Shown here: positions 34,297 through 42,963 of the stretch, piece by piece | How the letters are laid out: every line of letters starts with the position of its first letter | How positions within the stretch are numbered: the stretch's first letter is position 1 | Assembly: GCA_035248685.1 (NCBI GenBank) | Contig: DATFHF010000081.1 | Location: 1 to 64,000, forward strand | Length of the DNA: 64,000 nucleotides | Direction: 5' to 3' | From: Jatrophihabitans_A sp035248685 | GTDB taxonomy: Bacteria; Actinomycetota; Actinomycetes; Mycobacteriales; Jatrophihabitantaceae | Translations under genes and position numbers: made by a program | The notes under the pieces: generated by a model | Told to the model about the DNA's origin: nothing | Databases searched by the model: none | What the model saw: the letters and a program-made list of their open reading frames with translations, nothing else

Positions 34297-35876
34297 TGAC
34301 ACGAATCGCGGTCCGGCGAGCGCTGGTCAGCGTGTACGACAAGACCGGCCTGGACGAGCTCGCTCGCGGGCTACACGAGGCCGGCGTGCAGATCGTCTCG
34401 ACCGGCTCGACCGCAGCCCAGATCGACGCGGCCGGCATCCCGGTCACTCCGGTGGCCGAGGTGACCGGGTTCCCGGAGATCCTCGGTGGCCGGGTGAAGA
34501 CCCTGCATCCGAGCGTGCACGCCGGCCTGCTGGCCGACCAGGCCAACCCCGAGCACCTGACCACGGTCGAGGAGCTGGGCATCGACACCTTCCAACTGGT
34601 GGTGGTCAACCTCTACCCGTTCCGGGAGACGGTGGCTTCCGGAGCGAACGCCGCCGAGATCGTCGAGCAGATCGATATCGGCGGCCCGGCGATGGTGCGG
34701 TCGGCGGCCAAGAACCACAATTCGGTGGCGATCGTGGTGGATCCCGGTAGTTATGCCGAGGTGCTGACCGCGGTCGCCGGTGGCGGTTTTGACCTGGTAG
34801 CCCGGCAGCGGCTGGCCGGTCGGGCATACGCGCACACCGCGGCCTACGACGCGGCGGTCGCCAACTGGTTCGCCGAGCAGTCGGTGTTCGCCGACAGCGC
34901 GTCGGCCGTCGAGCCGTCCGAGCACTCGGGGTTCCCGCCGTACCTCGGGCAGGCGCTGGAGCGAGCCGAGGTATTGCGCTACGGCGAGAACCCGCACCAG
35001 CGGGCCGCGCTGTACATCCAGCAGGGCGCGCAGCCCGGGATCGCGCAGGCCGAGCAGGTGCACGGCAAGCCGATGAGCTTCAACAACTACGTCGACGGCG
35101 ATGCCGCCTACCGGGCCGCCTTCGACTTCACCGAGCCGTGCGTGGCGATCATCAAACACGCCAACCCGTGCGGCATCGCCGTCGGCGCCGACATCGCCGA
35201 GGCACACGCCAAGGCACACGCTTGCGATCCGGTGTCGGCGTTCGGCGGTGTGATAGCCGCCAACCGTCCGGTGACCGCCGCGATGGCCGGCCAGGTCGCC
35301 GACGTGTTCACCGAGGTGATCCTGGCGCCGGCCTTCGAACAGGCCGCGCTGGACCTGCTGACCCAGTCGAAGAACCTGCGATTGCTGGTGATTCCCGGTC
35401 CGCGACCGCTCGGCCTGGAATCCCGGCCGATCTCCGGCGGGGTGCTGATGCAGGACGCGGACGCCATCGACGCCGCCGGCGACGACCCGGTGAACTGGAC
35501 GCTGGCCTGCGGCCCGGCCCTGCACGACGCCGAACTCGTCGAGCTGGCCTTCGCCTGGCGCGCGGTGCGGGCGGTGAAGTCCAACGCGATCCTGCTGGCC
35601 AGCTCCGGTGCGTCGGTGGGGGTGGGCATGGGCCAGGTCAACCGGGTCGACTCGGCCAAGCTGGCGGTGGCCCGGGCCGGCGACCGGGCGGCCGGCTCGT
35701 TCGCCGCCTCCGACGCCTACTTCCCGTTCCCGGACGGGCTGGAAGTGTTGATCTCGGCAGGCGTGCGGGCGGTCGTCCAGCCGGGCGGTTCGATCCGGGA
35801 CCAGCTATCCGTCGATGCGGCTGAGCAGGCCGGAATCACCATGTATTTCACCGGCACCCGGCACTTCGCGCACTGA
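34296..35876 (+). CDS. purH: bifunctional AICAR transformylase / IMP cyclohydrolase
   Basis: 526 residues. The N-terminal IMP cyclohydrolase domain starts RRALVSVYDKTGL, with KTLHPSVHAGLL and RSAAKNHNSVA. The C-terminal AICAR transformylase domain contains IIKHANPCGIAVG, the FGGVIAANRPV segment and GGSIRDQ near the end. It supplies IMP, feeding guaA/GuaB3 nearby. Overlaps purN and the downstream pentapeptide gene by 1 nt each. Confidence 0.97.
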   Translation: MTRIAVRRALVSVYDKTGLDELARGLHEAGVQIVSTGSTAAQIDAAGIPVTPVAEVTGFPEILGGRVKTLHPSVHAGLLADQANPEHLTTVEELGIDTFQLVVVNLYPFRETVASGANAAEIVEQIDIGGPAMVRSAAKNHNSVAIVVDPGSYAEVLTAVAGGGFDLVARQRLAGRAYAHTAAYDAAVANWFAEQSVFADSASAVEPSEHSGFPPYLGQALERAEVLRYGENPHQRAALYIQQGAQPGIAQAEQVHGKPMSFNNYVDGDAAYRAAFDFTEPCVAIIKHANPCGIAVGADIAEAHAKAHACDPVSAFGGVIAANRPVTAAMAGQVADVFTEVILAPAFEQAALDLLTQSKNLRLLVIPGPRPLGLESRPISGGVLMQDADAIDAAGDDPVNWTLACGPALHDAELVELAFAWRAVRAVKSNAILLASSGASVGVGMGQVNRVDSAKLAVARAGDRAAGSFAASDAYFPFPDGLEVLISAGVRAVVQPGGSIRDQLSVDAAEQAGITMYFTGTRHFAH

Positions 35877-36502
35877 TGCAACCGTCCTGGTTCGCCGAGC
35901 TGCTGGCGCTCGGCAATGAGATCGCCGACGAGGACTTCGTCGGCACCGACCTGCGCGAACTCGCCCTGAGCAGGGTGGGATTCACCCGCTGCCGGTTCGA
36001 CGAAGCCTCGTTGGACGGCTGGCGGACCGAAGCGTGCAGCTTCACCGACTGTTCCTTCGACCGGGCCGAGATGGTTGGCTCCACCCACCTGCGGACCGCC
36101 TTCGTCGCCTGCTCGTTCGTCGGCACCAGGTTCGGTGATACCAGCCTGACCGAGTGCAAGCTGACCGGTTCGACGTTCTCCGACTGCGCCCTGCGCGCGG
36201 TGACAGTAACCGGCGGTGACTTCACCGCGGTGTCGTTCGGCGGGGCCGACCTGCGCGGCATCGATTTCAGCGAGGTCAAGCTGGTGGACGCCAACGTGGT
36301 GGGCGCAAAACTCGATGGCTGCGTGTTCACCGGGGCGAACCTGCGCGGCTTGCGCTGGCAGCAGGCCTCGCTGCGCGACGCCGACCTGCGCGGGGCGGTC
36401 ACCGAGGGCTTGGACCCGCGGATGGTGGATCTGACCGGGGCTCGGGTCGAACTCGATCAGGCGGTGGAGTTCGCCCGTTACCTGGGGCTGCGGATCGGCT
36501 GA
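35876..36502 (+). CDS. pentapeptide-repeat protein
   Basis: 208 residues. Repeats of the A(D/N)Lxx type form a right-handed beta-helix: TDLRELALSRVGFTRCRFDEASL ... CSFTDCSFDRAEM ... GADLRGIDFSEVKL ... GANLRGLRWQQASLRDADLRGAV. Many such proteins mimic DNA or bind partners; MfpA/Qnr-type gyrase protection is one known role, but nothing here specifically points to it. Start overlaps the purH stop by 1 nt (TGATG). Confidence 0.88.
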   Translation: MQPSWFAELLALGNEIADEDFVGTDLRELALSRVGFTRCRFDEASLDGWRTEACSFTDCSFDRAEMVGSTHLRTAFVACSFVGTRFGDTSLTECKLTGSTFSDCALRAVTVTGGDFTAVSFGGADLRGIDFSEVKLVDANVVGAKLDGCVFTGANLRGLRWQQASLRDADLRGAVTEGLDPRMVDLTGARVELDQAVEFARYLGLRIG

Positions 36503-36529
36503 CACTCGGGCCCGCCCGGCCACCCCATC

Positions 36530-36598
36530 GCGAGTGGGCGGTTCGGCCACGAGTGGGCGCGTACATCTGCCCACTCGTGCCAGAACTGCCCACTCGCG
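36530..36598. repeat. palindromic intergenic repeat, family B copy 1
   Basis: Four CGAGTGGGC half-sites: CGAGTGGGCGGTT (36531-36543) and CGAGTGGGCG (36550-36559) face GCCCACTCG (36569-36577) and AACTGCCCACTCGCG (36584-36598). Together they form nested inner and outer inverted pairs. The same arrangement occurs at 41050-41118. Confidence 0.8.
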
Positions 36599-36655
36599 TA
36601 CGCCGACCGGCACAGATGCCGCATGGCCACAAGCTCGGGTGCGAAGATGGCGGGC

Positions 36656-37519
36656 GTGACGGCGACCATCCTGGACGGCAAGGCAACCCTGGCAACGATC
36701 AAGTCCGAGCTGAAGCTGCGACTCGCGGCCCTGGCCGACCGCGGCGTGGTGCCGGGCCTGGGCACCGTGCTGGTCGGTGACGATCCGGCGAGCACCTGGT
36801 ACGTGGCGGCCAAGCACCGCGACTGCGCCGAGATCGGGATCGCCAGCATTCAACGGGAGCTGCCCGCCTCGGCCAGCCAGGACGAGGTGCTGGCCACCGT
36901 CGATGAGCTGAACGCCGACCCGGCTTGCACCGCCTTTCTGGTGCAGCAGCCGACCGGGCTGGACGAGTTCGCGATCCTGAGCCGGGTGGATCCGGTCAAA
37001 GATGTCGACGGCCTGCATCCGGTCAACCTCGGCTCGCTGGTGCTGGGCCGGGCCGCCCCGCTGCCATGCACCCCGCTGGGCATTATCGAGCTGTTGCGCC
37101 GCTACCAGGTACCGATCGCCGGCGCCCGCGCAGTGGTGGTCGGGCGTGGGCTGACCGTGGGCCGCCCGCTCGGCCTGCTGCTGACCCGGCGCAGCGAGAA
37201 CGCCACCGCGGTGCTCTGCCACACCGGCACCCGGGATCTGGCCGCCGAGGTGCGGCGCGCCGACATCGTGGTGGCGGCGGCCGGGGTGCCGAACCTGATC
37301 ACCGCCGACATGGTCAAGCCGGGGGCCGCGGTGCTGGACGTCGGCGTCAGTCGGGTGGACGGAAAGATCGCAGGCGATGTCGCCGCCGACGTGGTCGAGG
37401 TGGCCGGGCATCTCGCGCCCAACCCCGGCGGGGTCGGACCGATGACCCGGGCCATGCTGCTGACCAATGTGGTGGCGGCCGCCGAACGGATCGCCGACCT
37501 AGCCCCGGTCCAGCGGTAA
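36656..37519 (+). CDS. folD: methylenetetrahydrofolate dehydrogenase / methenyl-THF cyclohydrolase
   Basis: About 287 residues. Oxidises 5,10-methylene-THF and hydrolyses methenyl-THF to 10-formyl-THF, the substrate of PurN and PurH. Signature segments are GTVLVGDDPASTWYVAAKHRDC (catalytic Lys), VDGLHPVNLG, the Rossmann VVVGRGLTVGRP and the C-terminal PNPGGVGPMTRAML. The GTG at 36656 starts the family-typical TATILDGKAT; in-frame ATGs at 36647 and 36623 are alternatives. Confidence 0.95.
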   Translation: MTATILDGKATLATIKSELKLRLAALADRGVVPGLGTVLVGDDPASTWYVAAKHRDCAEIGIASIQRELPASASQDEVLATVDELNADPACTAFLVQQPTGLDEFAILSRVDPVKDVDGLHPVNLGSLVLGRAAPLPCTPLGIIELLRRYQVPIAGARAVVVGRGLTVGRPLGLLLTRRSENATAVLCHTGTRDLAAEVRRADIVVAAAGVPNLITADMVKPGAAVLDVGVSRVDGKIAGDVAADVVEVAGHLAPNPGGVGPMTRAMLLTNVVAAAERIADLAPVQR

Positions 37520-37804
37520 ATGATCGCCTGGTTCCACAGCAGGAGGCTGAGCGAGCTGCCGTTCGGGCTCGTGTTGCTGGTCGAGCTCGGCGGCCTGGTG
37601 TCGGTCACCCTGGCGCCGCAGCACTGGCTGCGGGCGGTCGGCGTGCTGACCATCGGCATGGGGTTGGCCGGGCTGTTCCGGCTGCTGCTCTCCGACGAGC
37701 AGGCCGGCATGCTGCGGGTGCGCCGGCGCGGTTTCGACGTCACCTGCTATTGGGGCTTCGGACTGCTCGCGCTGCTGGTTGCGCTGGGTTTGCCGCAGCG
37801 CTAA
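37520..37804 (+). CDS. DUF3017 membrane protein
   Basis: A 94-residue protein with three hydrophobic helices (PFGLVLLVELGGLVSVTLAP, LRAVGVLTIGMGLAGLFRLLL, YWGFGLLALLVALGL) and a short basic loop RVRRRGFDV. Typical small neighbour of folD in actinobacteria; function unknown. The ATG follows the folD stop immediately. Its last codons are duplicated downstream (see repeat). Confidence 0.85.
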   Translation: MIAWFHSRRLSELPFGLVLLVELGGLVSVTLAPQHWLRAVGVLTIGMGLAGLFRLLLSDEQAGMLRVRRRGFDVTCYWGFGLLALLVALGLPQR

Positions 37805-37860
37805 GCCTGCGGCCGCACTGGGTCTGCCGCAGCGCTGACTGCCTGCCGCCGCGCTGAGCG
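37784..37860. repeat. 34-bp tandem duplication at the DUF3017 3' end
   Basis: CTGGGTTTGCCGCAGCGCTAA (37784-37804, including the stop) recurs as CTGGGTCTGCCGCAGCGCTGA (37818-37838), followed by a shorter degenerate copy (CTGCCGCCGCGCTGA). Extra stop-codon copies lie in the gap before mdh. Confidence 0.75.
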
Positions 37861-37890
37861 GCCCCGGACCCGGGCGGTAACCTCGCGGGC

Positions 37891-38880
37891 ATGACGACTA
37901 ATCCCGTAACTGTCACCGTGACCGGCGCCGCCGGCCAGATCGGCTACAGCCTGCTGTTCCGGATCGCCGCCGGCCACCTGCTCGGCCCGGACGTGCCGGT
38001 CCGGCTGCGGCTGCTGGAAATCACCCCGGCCCTCAAGGCGGCCGAGGGCACCGCGATGGAGCTGTCCGACTGTGCCTTTCCGCTGCTGACCGGCATCGAC
38101 ATCACCGACGATGCCCGGACCGCGTTCGACGGGGTGAACGTCGCGCTGCTGGTCGGCGCCCGGCCGCGTACCGCGGGCATGGAACGTGGCGACCTGCTGT
38201 CGGCCAACGGCGGCATCTTCAAGCCCCAGGGCGAGGCGATCAACGACGTGGCCGCCGACGACGTCCGGGTGCTGGTGGTGGGCAACCCCGCCAACACCAA
38301 TGCGCTGATCGCCGCCTCGCACGCTCCGGAGGTGCCGAAGGACCGGTTCACCGCGATGATGCGACTCGACCACAACCGGGCGATCAGCCAGCTGGCGGCC
38401 AAGACCGGCCGGCCGGTGACCGACATCGCCAAGATGACCATCTGGGGCAACCACTCGGCCACCCAGTACCCGGATCTGTCGCATGCCGAGGTGGCCGGCA
38501 AGAACGCCGCCGAGGTGGTGAACGATCAGGCCTGGATCTCCAACGACTTCATCCCGACCGTGGCCAAGCGGGGCGCGGCCATCATCGAGGCGCGCGGGGC
38601 GTCCTCGGCGGCGTCTGCGGCCAGCGCCGCGATCGACCACGTCTACGACTGGATAAACGGCACCCCGGAGGGCAACTGGACCTCGGTCGGGCTGATGTCC
38701 GATGGCTCCTACGGCATACCCGAGGGCCTGATCGCCGGCTTCCCGGCCCGCTCGCTGGCTGGTCGCTGGCAGATCGTCACCGGCCTGGAGCTCGATGAGT
38801 TCTCCCGGGCCCGGATCGACGCCTCGGTCGCCGAACTGGTCGCCGAGCGGGACGCGGTTACCGAGCTCGGCCTCATCTAG
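37891..38880 (+). CDS. mdh: malate dehydrogenase
   Basis: A 329-residue NAD-dependent TCA-cycle enzyme of the LDH/MDH superfamily. It has the Rossmann loop TGAAGQIGYSLLF, the substrate loop GARPRTAGMERGDLL with two catalytic Args, VVGNPANTNAL, DHNRA, and catalytic His in IWGNHSATQYPD. Length and the YPDLSHAEV context match the cytosolic-type bacterial MDH. Downstream of folD-DUF3017 with an 86-bp gap. Confidence 0.96.
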   Translation: MTTNPVTVTVTGAAGQIGYSLLFRIAAGHLLGPDVPVRLRLLEITPALKAAEGTAMELSDCAFPLLTGIDITDDARTAFDGVNVALLVGARPRTAGMERGDLLSANGGIFKPQGEAINDVAADDVRVLVVGNPANTNALIAASHAPEVPKDRFTAMMRLDHNRAISQLAAKTGRPVTDIAKMTIWGNHSATQYPDLSHAEVAGKNAAEVVNDQAWISNDFIPTVAKRGAAIIEARGASSAASAASAAIDHVYDWINGTPEGNWTSVGLMSDGSYGIPEGLIAGFPARSLAGRWQIVTGLELDEFSRARIDASVAELVAERDAVTELGLI

Positions 38881-39046
38881 CAGGCAGTTGGCGGATCCGG
38901 CGATCCGATGAGCGGACCGTCCCGAATTCCGGATGAGACCGCACGGCTCGCCGGGGATCGGGGACGGGAGGAGGTGGCCGGACGAACCGCCGGCATCGAG
39001 TCGAGATGGTCTCGCCACCCATTTCTTCGCCGAAAGGCCACATTCG

Positions 39047-39325
39047 ATGCCAGAGTCAACCCGTCGTAACTTCCTGATCGCGTCCGGCACCGGTGCCGCC
39101 GCGGTCGGTGTGGCCGCCGCGTTGCCGGGTACCGCCTCGGCGCAGGCTGCCCGAACGTCCAAGCCACTGAGCAATCCCCGCAACGCCCAAGCCCTGGTCG
39201 CCCATGTCGGTGACCCGAGCGCCGGCACGCTGTCGCTGTTCGTGGGCGATCGCGAGATCGTGCTGCACGACCCGGATCTGGTCGCCCGGCTCACCCGGGC
39301 CGCGGCCGGCGCTCGGGAGGCATGA
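39047..39325 (+). CDS. small protein with Tat signal
   Basis: 92 residues. It starts MPESTRRNFLIASGTGAAAVGVAAAL with a twin-arginine motif (TRRNFL) and an Ala-rich core, cleavage expected after TASA. The mature part is only ~60 residues (GTLSLFVGDREIVLHDPDLVARL). GAAAGG lies 9 nt before the ATG. Its stop overlaps the start of the DUF4331 gene by 4 nt, and that protein has no signal of its own. This suggests it chaperones or escorts DUF4331 through the Tat system. No named family recognised. Confidence 0.75.
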   Translation: MPESTRRNFLIASGTGAAAVGVAAALPGTASAQAARTSKPLSNPRNAQALVAHVGDPSAGTLSLFVGDREIVLHDPDLVARLTRAAAGAREA

Positions 39326-40716
39326 TGTCTTCGCACCGCGAAGCACCGGAAATCTCGAAGGATCCGGTTGCCGACAACACCGACCTGTACGCCTTTGTCA
39401 GCCCGGACCGTCCCGGCACGGTCACCCTGATCGCGAACTACATTCCGATGCAGCAGCCCTACGGCGGCCCGAACTTCTTCGAGTTCGGTGACGACGTGCT
39501 GTATGAGATCCACATCTCCAACTCTGGGACGGCCCGCGCCGACATCAGCTACCAGTTCCGGTTCAACACCAAGATCATGAACCCGGACACCTTCCTGTAC
39601 AACACCGGCCCGATTTCGTCCATCACCGACACCAAAAACTGGAACCGGCCGCAGTATTACTCGGTGACCAGGGTGGATCACGGCGAGGAAGACGGTCGGT
39701 TGCTGGCCCGCGGGTTGACCGTGCCACCGGTCAACGTCGGGGTGCGCAGCACGCCGAACTACGCGAATACCTTTACCAAAGCCGCTATTCACGATCTGGG
39801 GCACGGCCGCAAGGTGTTCGCCGGCCAGCGCGCCGACGGCTTCCACGTCGACCTGGGCAGCATCTTCGACCTCGGTGTGCTGCGACCGTTCGCCTTCGCG
39901 CACCTGATCCCGTCGGCGGCCGCGATGGACGGCGTCAACGGCGTGCAGGGGGTGAACGTGCACACCATCGCGCTCCAGCTGCCGTTCAGTGACGTGGCCC
40001 GGGGCGGCCACACCCCGCACAACGTGCTCGATCCCGGATCGGTGATCGGGGTATGGGCCTCGGCCAGTCGGCGCAAGTCCAAGGTGTTCGACGCTCAGGC
40101 CGGCCGCTCGATCAGCTACGGGCCGTACCAGCAGGTGTCCCGGCTGGGCAACCCGCTGTTCAACGAGGTCATCGTGCCGATGGCCGAGAAGGATCTGTGG
40201 AACGCCATCGACCCGCACCTGGACGGCAGGTTCGCCAAGTACGTCAACAAGCCCGAACTGGCCGGCCTGCTGCCGGTGCTCTACCCGGGGGTATTCCCGA
40301 AGCTGGCCGGCTACAACAAGCCCCGGGCCGACCTCCAGGCGATCCTGCTGACCGGCATCCCGAAGGGCGTGGTGCCCGGGTTCCAGAACAACACCGGGCC
40401 GGTGCTCGCCGACATGCTGCGGTTGAACCTGGCGATACCGGCCAGCGCCAAGCCGAACCCGATCGGCCTGGTTGCCGGCGACCCGGCCGGTTTCCCCAAT
40501 GGCCGCAGGCTGATCGACGACGTGGTTGCGATCGAGTTGAAGGCCGTCGCGGGTGCCACCATCCCGTTGGTGGATCCGAGCTACACCCCGGACGCGGTGG
40601 CGGCGAAGCTGACCGACGGCACCACGAACACCAACTCGGCCTACCTGCCGAGCTTCCCGTACCTGGGCACGCCGGCCGGTGGGTTCCAAACCATGCCGGC
40701 CGTCCCGGCCAGCTGA
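39322..40716 (+). CDS. DUF4331 domain protein
   Basis: 464 residues beginning MSSHREAPEISKDPVADNTDLYAFVSPDRP, the hallmark of DUF4331. The whole length is covered by this domain (ISYQFRFNTKI, LAIPASAKPNPIGLVAGDPAGFPNGRRLIDDVVAIELKAV, then TDGTTNTNSAYLPSFPYLGTP). Function unknown; the beta-rich composition suggests an extracellular protein, yet there is no signal peptide at its N-terminus. Start overlaps the Tat mini-protein stop (ATGA-type). Confidence 0.9.
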   Translation: MMSSHREAPEISKDPVADNTDLYAFVSPDRPGTVTLIANYIPMQQPYGGPNFFEFGDDVLYEIHISNSGTARADISYQFRFNTKIMNPDTFLYNTGPISSITDTKNWNRPQYYSVTRVDHGEEDGRLLARGLTVPPVNVGVRSTPNYANTFTKAAIHDLGHGRKVFAGQRADGFHVDLGSIFDLGVLRPFAFAHLIPSAAAMDGVNGVQGVNVHTIALQLPFSDVARGGHTPHNVLDPGSVIGVWASASRRKSKVFDAQAGRSISYGPYQQVSRLGNPLFNEVIVPMAEKDLWNAIDPHLDGRFAKYVNKPELAGLLPVLYPGVFPKLAGYNKPRADLQAILLTGIPKGVVPGFQNNTGPVLADMLRLNLAIPASAKPNPIGLVAGDPAGFPNGRRLIDDVVAIELKAVAGATIPLVDPSYTPDAVAAKLTDGTTNTNSAYLPSFPYLGTPAGGFQTMPAVPAS

Positions 40717-40729
40717 CCGGGGCGACAGC

Positions 40730-41044
40730 ATGGCCGAGAACAACAGGCACGCCGGCCAGGGACCGGTGGTGCTGGACATCGGTGGGGACATCGGAGCGCT
40801 GGTTATCACCATGCCGGCAGCGCTGGCCGGATACGAGGTGGAGGCCCGGTCGGTGGCCGGCGCGCCGCTGACCCACGTGGGGGTGCTGGAGCGTAACTGC
40901 GACGGCAGCATGCGGCACACCGCGGTGTTCGGCGAATTGCGCGACGGCGAATACGAGTTCTACGTCCGGCCGGCCGGCCCGGTGCGGCTCACCGCCACCG
41001 TGCGTGGTGGCGAAGTGTGCACCGAACACTGGCCGGGCTGCTGA
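40730..41044 (+). CDS. small conserved-type protein, third gene of the DUF4331 cluster
   Basis: 104 residues, beta-rich (VVLDIGGDIGALVITMPAALAGYEVEAR, HTAVFGELRDGEYEFYVRPAGPVRLTATVRGGEV), ending in EHWPGC. No signal peptide or membrane segment. The pattern is common among small actinobacterial proteins without assigned function. ATG 40730 lies 13 nt after the DUF4331 stop, so it is probably in the same operon. Confidence 0.75.
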   Translation: MAENNRHAGQGPVVLDIGGDIGALVITMPAALAGYEVEARSVAGAPLTHVGVLERNCDGSMRHTAVFGELRDGEYEFYVRPAGPVRLTATVRGGEVCTEHWPGC

Positions 41045-41049
41045 GAGCA

Positions 41050-41118
41050 CGAGTGGGCGGTTAGGCGTCGAGTGGGCAGTTGCAACCGCCCACTCGACCC
41101 CGGAACTGCCCACTCGCG
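41050..41118. repeat. palindromic intergenic repeat, family B copy 2
   Basis: CGAGTGGGCGGTT (41050-41062) and CGAGTGGGCAGTT (41069-41081) face AACCGCCCACTCG (41084-41096) and AACTGCCCACTCGCG (41104-41118). Each outer or inner arm is a perfect or near-perfect 13-bp inverted match. Lies between convergent gene ends. Confidence 0.85.
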
Positions 41119-41134
41119 GAGCGGGGCCGGGTAG

Positions 41135-42829
41135 TTACAGCTCGCCGAGCACCGCTTGGCGCAGCACGTCCAGCCCGACGCTGCCGATGTCCAGCGCCTT
41201 GCGGTGGAACGCCTTGAGGTCGAAGTCGCTGCCGAGCCGGGCCTTGGATTCGTCCCGCAGCTGCAACCAAAGCCGCTCACCCAGCTTGTAGGACGGAGCC
41301 TGGCCCGGCCAGCCCAGGTAGCGATCCAGCTCGTAACGCAGGATCTTCTCCGCCATATGAGCATTCGCGTCCAGCAACTGCCAGGCCTTGTCGTAGTTCC
41401 AGGCGCCGCCGCCGACCTCCTCGGGTGCCTCGAAGTCGCAGTGCACCCCGATGTCGATCACCACTCGGGCGGCCCGCATCGACTGGCCATCCAGCAGGCC
41501 GAGCCGGTTGGCCGGGTCGTCCATGAAGCCGAGGTCGGCCATCAGCCACTCGGCGTACAGCGCCCAGCCCTCGCCGTGCCCGGAGATCCAGGAACCCAGC
41601 CGCCGCCAGGTGTTGAGCAGCTGCTTGCGGTAGACGGTCTGCCCGATCTGCAAGTGATGCCCGGGCACGCCCTCGTGGTACACCGTGGTCAGCTCGCGCC
41701 AGGTGGAGAACTCGGTGACGCCCGGCGGCACCGACCACCACATCCGGCCCGGCCGGGAGAAGTCGTCGGACGGTCCGGTGTAGTAGATGACACCGGTGTT
41801 GGTGGGGGCGATCCGGCATTCCAGCCGGCGCACCGGTTCCGGAATGTCGAAGTGGGTGTCGGCCAGCGCTGCCACCGCGGCGTCCGAACGTTCCTGCATC
41901 CAAGCTTGGAGCGCGTCGGTGCCGCTGAGCCGGCGCACCGGGTCGGAGTCCAGGATGGCGATCGCCTCGTCGACGCTGGCGCCGTACTTGATCTCGTTAG
42001 CGGTCTCCAGCATCAGGCGCTGGATCCGCGCCAGCTCGTGCTTGCCCCACTCGTAGGCTTCCGCCGGTTCCACCGCGGCACCCAGGAAGTACCGGGACAG
42101 CGGGCGGTACCGCTCGATGCCGCAGGCGTCCTTCTCCGGGGCCAGGTCGAGCAGTTCGTCGGCCAGGAAGTCCCGCAGCCGCCGGTAGGCCTGCTCCGCC
42201 CCACCGGCGGCCCGGTCCAGGTCCGACTGCAGCGCGGCCGGCAACGGCGTGCCGTCGATGTTGGCGTCGCGGGCGTACCGGGCGAAGAAGCCGTCCGAGC
42301 CGAGGTTGGCCTCGCACTGCGCCAAGCAGCCACGGACCTGCCGCTTCGGGGCGGCGTTGCCCTGCTGGGCGCCCAGCCGCAGCGACTCGATATAGCCATC
42401 GACCGCGGCCGGCAATGCATGCAGCCGAGCCGTGTTCGTCGTCCAATGCTCGACGCTGTCGGTGAGCATCAGGTCGAACACGTCGCGGATGTCCTGCACC
42501 GGGCTGGAGGTGACGTTGAGGCAGGTCGCCGGCGGGATGCCCAGCGCGTACAGCTCGCGCTGAAGTTCCAGCCGCTCGCGCATCGCGGCGACCGTCACCT
42601 TGTCGACCTCATCCACCGGACTGGCCTCGGCTAGCTGGCGCAGGGTCTGCTGGGCCAGCTCGTCCCGTCGCTCCAGGCCGTCCGGGGACAGGTCCGGCAT
42701 CCGGTCGTCGTAGTCGGTCAGGCCTCCGATCGTCGCCTGCAACGGGTCGAGCTGGGCGGCGATCTCGAAGTAGCTCTCGGCCAGCGCGTCGATAGCGGTG
42801 CTGGAGCGGCTTTCGGCAGTGTCAGTCAC
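41135..42829 (-). CDS. DUF885 family protein (putative zinc peptidase)
   Basis: 564 residues. The motif VYHEGVPGHHLQ near residue 365 (HExxxGHH) is the conserved metal-binding signature of DUF885 proteins, which are distantly peptidase-like. WWSVPPGVTEFSTWRELTTVYHEG and GWALYAEWLMADLGF are typical surrounding segments. No signal peptide, so a cytoplasmic peptidase is likely; activity on peptides is inferred from the family. Confidence 0.9.
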   Translation of the reverse strand: MTDTAESRSSTAIDALAESYFEIAAQLDPLQATIGGLTDYDDRMPDLSPDGLERRDELAQQTLRQLAEASPVDEVDKVTVAAMRERLELQRELYALGIPPATCLNVTSSPVQDIRDVFDLMLTDSVEHWTTNTARLHALPAAVDGYIESLRLGAQQGNAAPKRQVRGCLAQCEANLGSDGFFARYARDANIDGTPLPAALQSDLDRAAGGAEQAYRRLRDFLADELLDLAPEKDACGIERYRPLSRYFLGAAVEPAEAYEWGKHELARIQRLMLETANEIKYGASVDEAIAILDSDPVRRLSGTDALQAWMQERSDAAVAALADTHFDIPEPVRRLECRIAPTNTGVIYYTGPSDDFSRPGRMWWSVPPGVTEFSTWRELTTVYHEGVPGHHLQIGQTVYRKQLLNTWRRLGSWISGHGEGWALYAEWLMADLGFMDDPANRLGLLDGQSMRAARVVIDIGVHCDFEAPEEVGGGAWNYDKAWQLLDANAHMAEKILRYELDRYLGWPGQAPSYKLGERLWLQLRDESKARLGSDFDLKAFHRKALDIGSVGLDVLRQAVLGEL

Positions 42830-42963
42830 GGTTGTTGAACTTAGCCGCTAGTGCGTGGGGAACCAACCTGCTCGAACCGGCGAATCGGCCGGTCAGTAAA
42901 CTTTCCGGACGGGCGCCGGCGGGATGGACGCGCCGAAACAGGTGCGAGGCGAGAGGTGCGTAG

